Shown here: one piece after another, positions 62,701-64,000 of the stretch | Layout: the number at the start of each line of letters is the position of its first letter | Numbering within the stretch: position 1 is the stretch's first letter | NCBI RefSeq assembly: GCF_963675165.1 | Contig: NC_087385.1 | Span: forward strand, 5,663,412-5,727,411 | From: Halichondria panicea | Lineage: Eukaryota; Porifera; Demospongiae; Suberitida; Halichondriidae | Length of the DNA stretch: 64,000 nucleotides | Direction: 5' to 3' | The notes under the pieces: generated by a model | The model's database searches: none | What the model saw: the letters and a program-made list of their open reading frames with translations, nothing else | Told to the model about the DNA's origin: nothing | Program-made: the position numbers and the translations under genes

Positions 62701-63795
62701 CTCTAAGCTAATTTGATTTCTCCATCCTCAGGAATTTGAGAAGATGCAGCACCTATATCAGCGAGCCAAGACACGGTTCCCCGACGTGAGAGATGCTCTG
62801 GACCTCGTCAAGGTGCCCACCTGTGTCAAAGAGGCGGAGCATATCATGACAGAGGATCTTAAACTGAAGGAGGGGCTTGTCAATCGTCTGGCCGAAGCAG
62901 AGCTATCAATTGACAACTTCTTGGACGTGCTCAAACACCAGGTTGATCAAGGCTCTCTTGAGATCTCACTGGGGACTAAGGATTACATCACAATGATGTC
63001 AGCACTCAACGGAATGCTAGAGGATATTAGAAACACTATGAGTCAGTTTGACAAGTTCTGGGGTGTGCACAAAGCCCGGGTGGATCACATGATGCGCATG
63101 TGCCACTTTAATAGGAGTGCTGACAAGGTAATGTCTTGAATTAAGTTACAAATTAGCATATAATTATAAGTGGAGCGTTTGATAAACATCCTCCAACACT
63201 ATGCCAATTAATACCATTCACTGCTCTGTACGTTCTGGCTGCAGTCCAAACACTTGATGCAAGGACACATTGACGACCTCAAGAGTGGTGGACTTTTACT
63301 AGGAGACACTCTCGAGAGCTCGCTGGAGCTGGGAGAGAAACACGAAGCATTTGTCTCAAAATGCAAAAGTGTAAGTTCTCTGACCTAACAATTCCCCAAA
63401 AATCTCTTCCCATTTCTTCCCCACTATCTCCCACTATCTCCCACTCTCTCCCATTAAAGAAAAAATTTGGTACTATATCTATATAATTATGCTAGCTGTT
63501 TGATCAGCTGTGTATGCTGGTACTACTAGGTGATATTGTTGACCTGCCACTCCCCTCACAGACAATGGATGAACACATGGACCGTATCCGTGCCGACGCT
63601 AACATTCTCATTAACCCGACCTTTGAACCCAAGGAGACTGACGACACAATGCATTCGGCTACTAAGGAAGCCATCACATTAGTTCAGAACCAACTCGACA
63701 ACCTCACCACCACCTACCAGGAGCTCATGACTCTATGTCAACAAAAGAGAGACTTATTCATTGTCTGCGTCAAATTCCACATGACCACAAGACAA
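59797..63795 (+). CDS. Trio/Dbl-type RhoGEF, N-terminal part (CRAL-TRIO and spectrin-like repeats), runs off right edge
   Basis: Eight exons are visible: 59797-60442, 61763-61949, 62030-62123, 62182-62289, 62425-62541, 62732-63127, 63245-63370, 63562-63795, 636 codons, with a GT donor at the end. Residues 1-215 are basic and Ser/Pro-rich with a KHRPQESPKHRP direct repeat and likely disordered. Residues about 216-400 form a CRAL-TRIO/Sec14 domain (QLAYLAGGLEEDKHPILTIP, SCGVTLLLDSRSSK, PDELGGSLKYDHKSWVYNRL). Helical spectrin-like repeats follow (FDKFWGVHKARVDHMMRMCH, aligning with MCF2L FDGFWEKHQLKMEQYLQLWK). The DH-PH exchange-factor domains expected by the family are outside the window, so GEF activity is inferred. 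MCF2L/DBS is the closest match I see; TRIO/KALRN or PLEKHG4 are alternatives. Upstream in-frame ATGs exist at 59737, but the sequence CTTGCAG before 59791 could be an acceptor. Confidence 0.85.
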
Positions 63796-64000
63796 GTAGG
63801 ATAATTGTAGCACATTGCAATGTAGTAGTACAGTTGCTTGGAAGTAGTTTGAATGGTCCTACATGTAACACTGGAGTAAAGTATTCATTCTGAATGGTTG
63901 TTTTTGGTCCAAAATTGAAGACAGTCATAGTACCATGTTATGTCTCAGGGCTACAGCTAGAATACACCTTTTATTTAAGCTGACCTTCCGATTTTGAAAA

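Overview
This is compact animal DNA, most likely from a demosponge. Introns are short (often 50-300 bp), genes sit 100-400 bp apart, and the gene set is metazoan: an SH2-SHIP phosphatase, TTBK, VLCAD, NKAP, PARL, a Trio/Dbl-type RhoGEF, and histones with stem-loop 3' ends. A kinase with a death domain and a DyP-peroxidase relic also fit a sponge. The taxon is inferred from gene content and style, not from a marker gene. All exon models were built by hand from conserved protein blocks plus GT/AG sites. Every complete multi-exon gene except the DyP relic summed to a length divisible by three.

Layout, left to right. 496-6036 (-): importin-5, N-terminal two thirds, running off the left edge. 6330-20213 (+): a secreted protein of about 2,215 residues with 31 sushi/CCP modules ending in a tyrosinase-like domain that has lost its copper histidines. 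An H2B/H2A pair with its own promoter and 3' stem-loops lies inside its intron 30. 20685-29637 (-): SHIP-type inositol 5-phosphatase. 30034-30858 (+): DESI1. 31059-34253 (-): VLCAD. 34472-35767 (-): selenoprotein T with an in-frame UGA and a recognisable SECIS. 35874-37422 (+): NKAP. 37662-40465 (-): PCCB. 40717-46529 (-): a myotubularin with an added N-terminal C2 and a C-terminal FYVE. 46965-49066 (+): TTBK. 49190-50522 (-): PARL. 50860-56719 (+): kinase, coiled-coil and death-domain protein. About 56770-58135 (-): DyP peroxidase pseudogene. 59797 to the right edge (+): Trio/Dbl-type RhoGEF, N-terminal part.

The genes are mostly unrelated housekeeping and signalling genes in alternating orientation. 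They include head-to-head pairs (IPO5/sushi gene, SHIP/DESI1, SELENOT/NKAP, MTM/TTBK, PARL/kinase) and tail-to-tail pairs. Shared themes are mitochondrial metabolism (VLCAD, PCCB, PARL) and phosphoinositide signalling (SHIP, myotubularin). Introns carry many small non-autonomous DNA transposons with terminal inverted repeats. One is a 759-bp element with minisatellite arms and an 8-bp target duplication; another is a MULE-like element whose empty site survives in a neighbouring tandem duplicate. I saw no retroviral or Polinton-like element and no CRISPR array.
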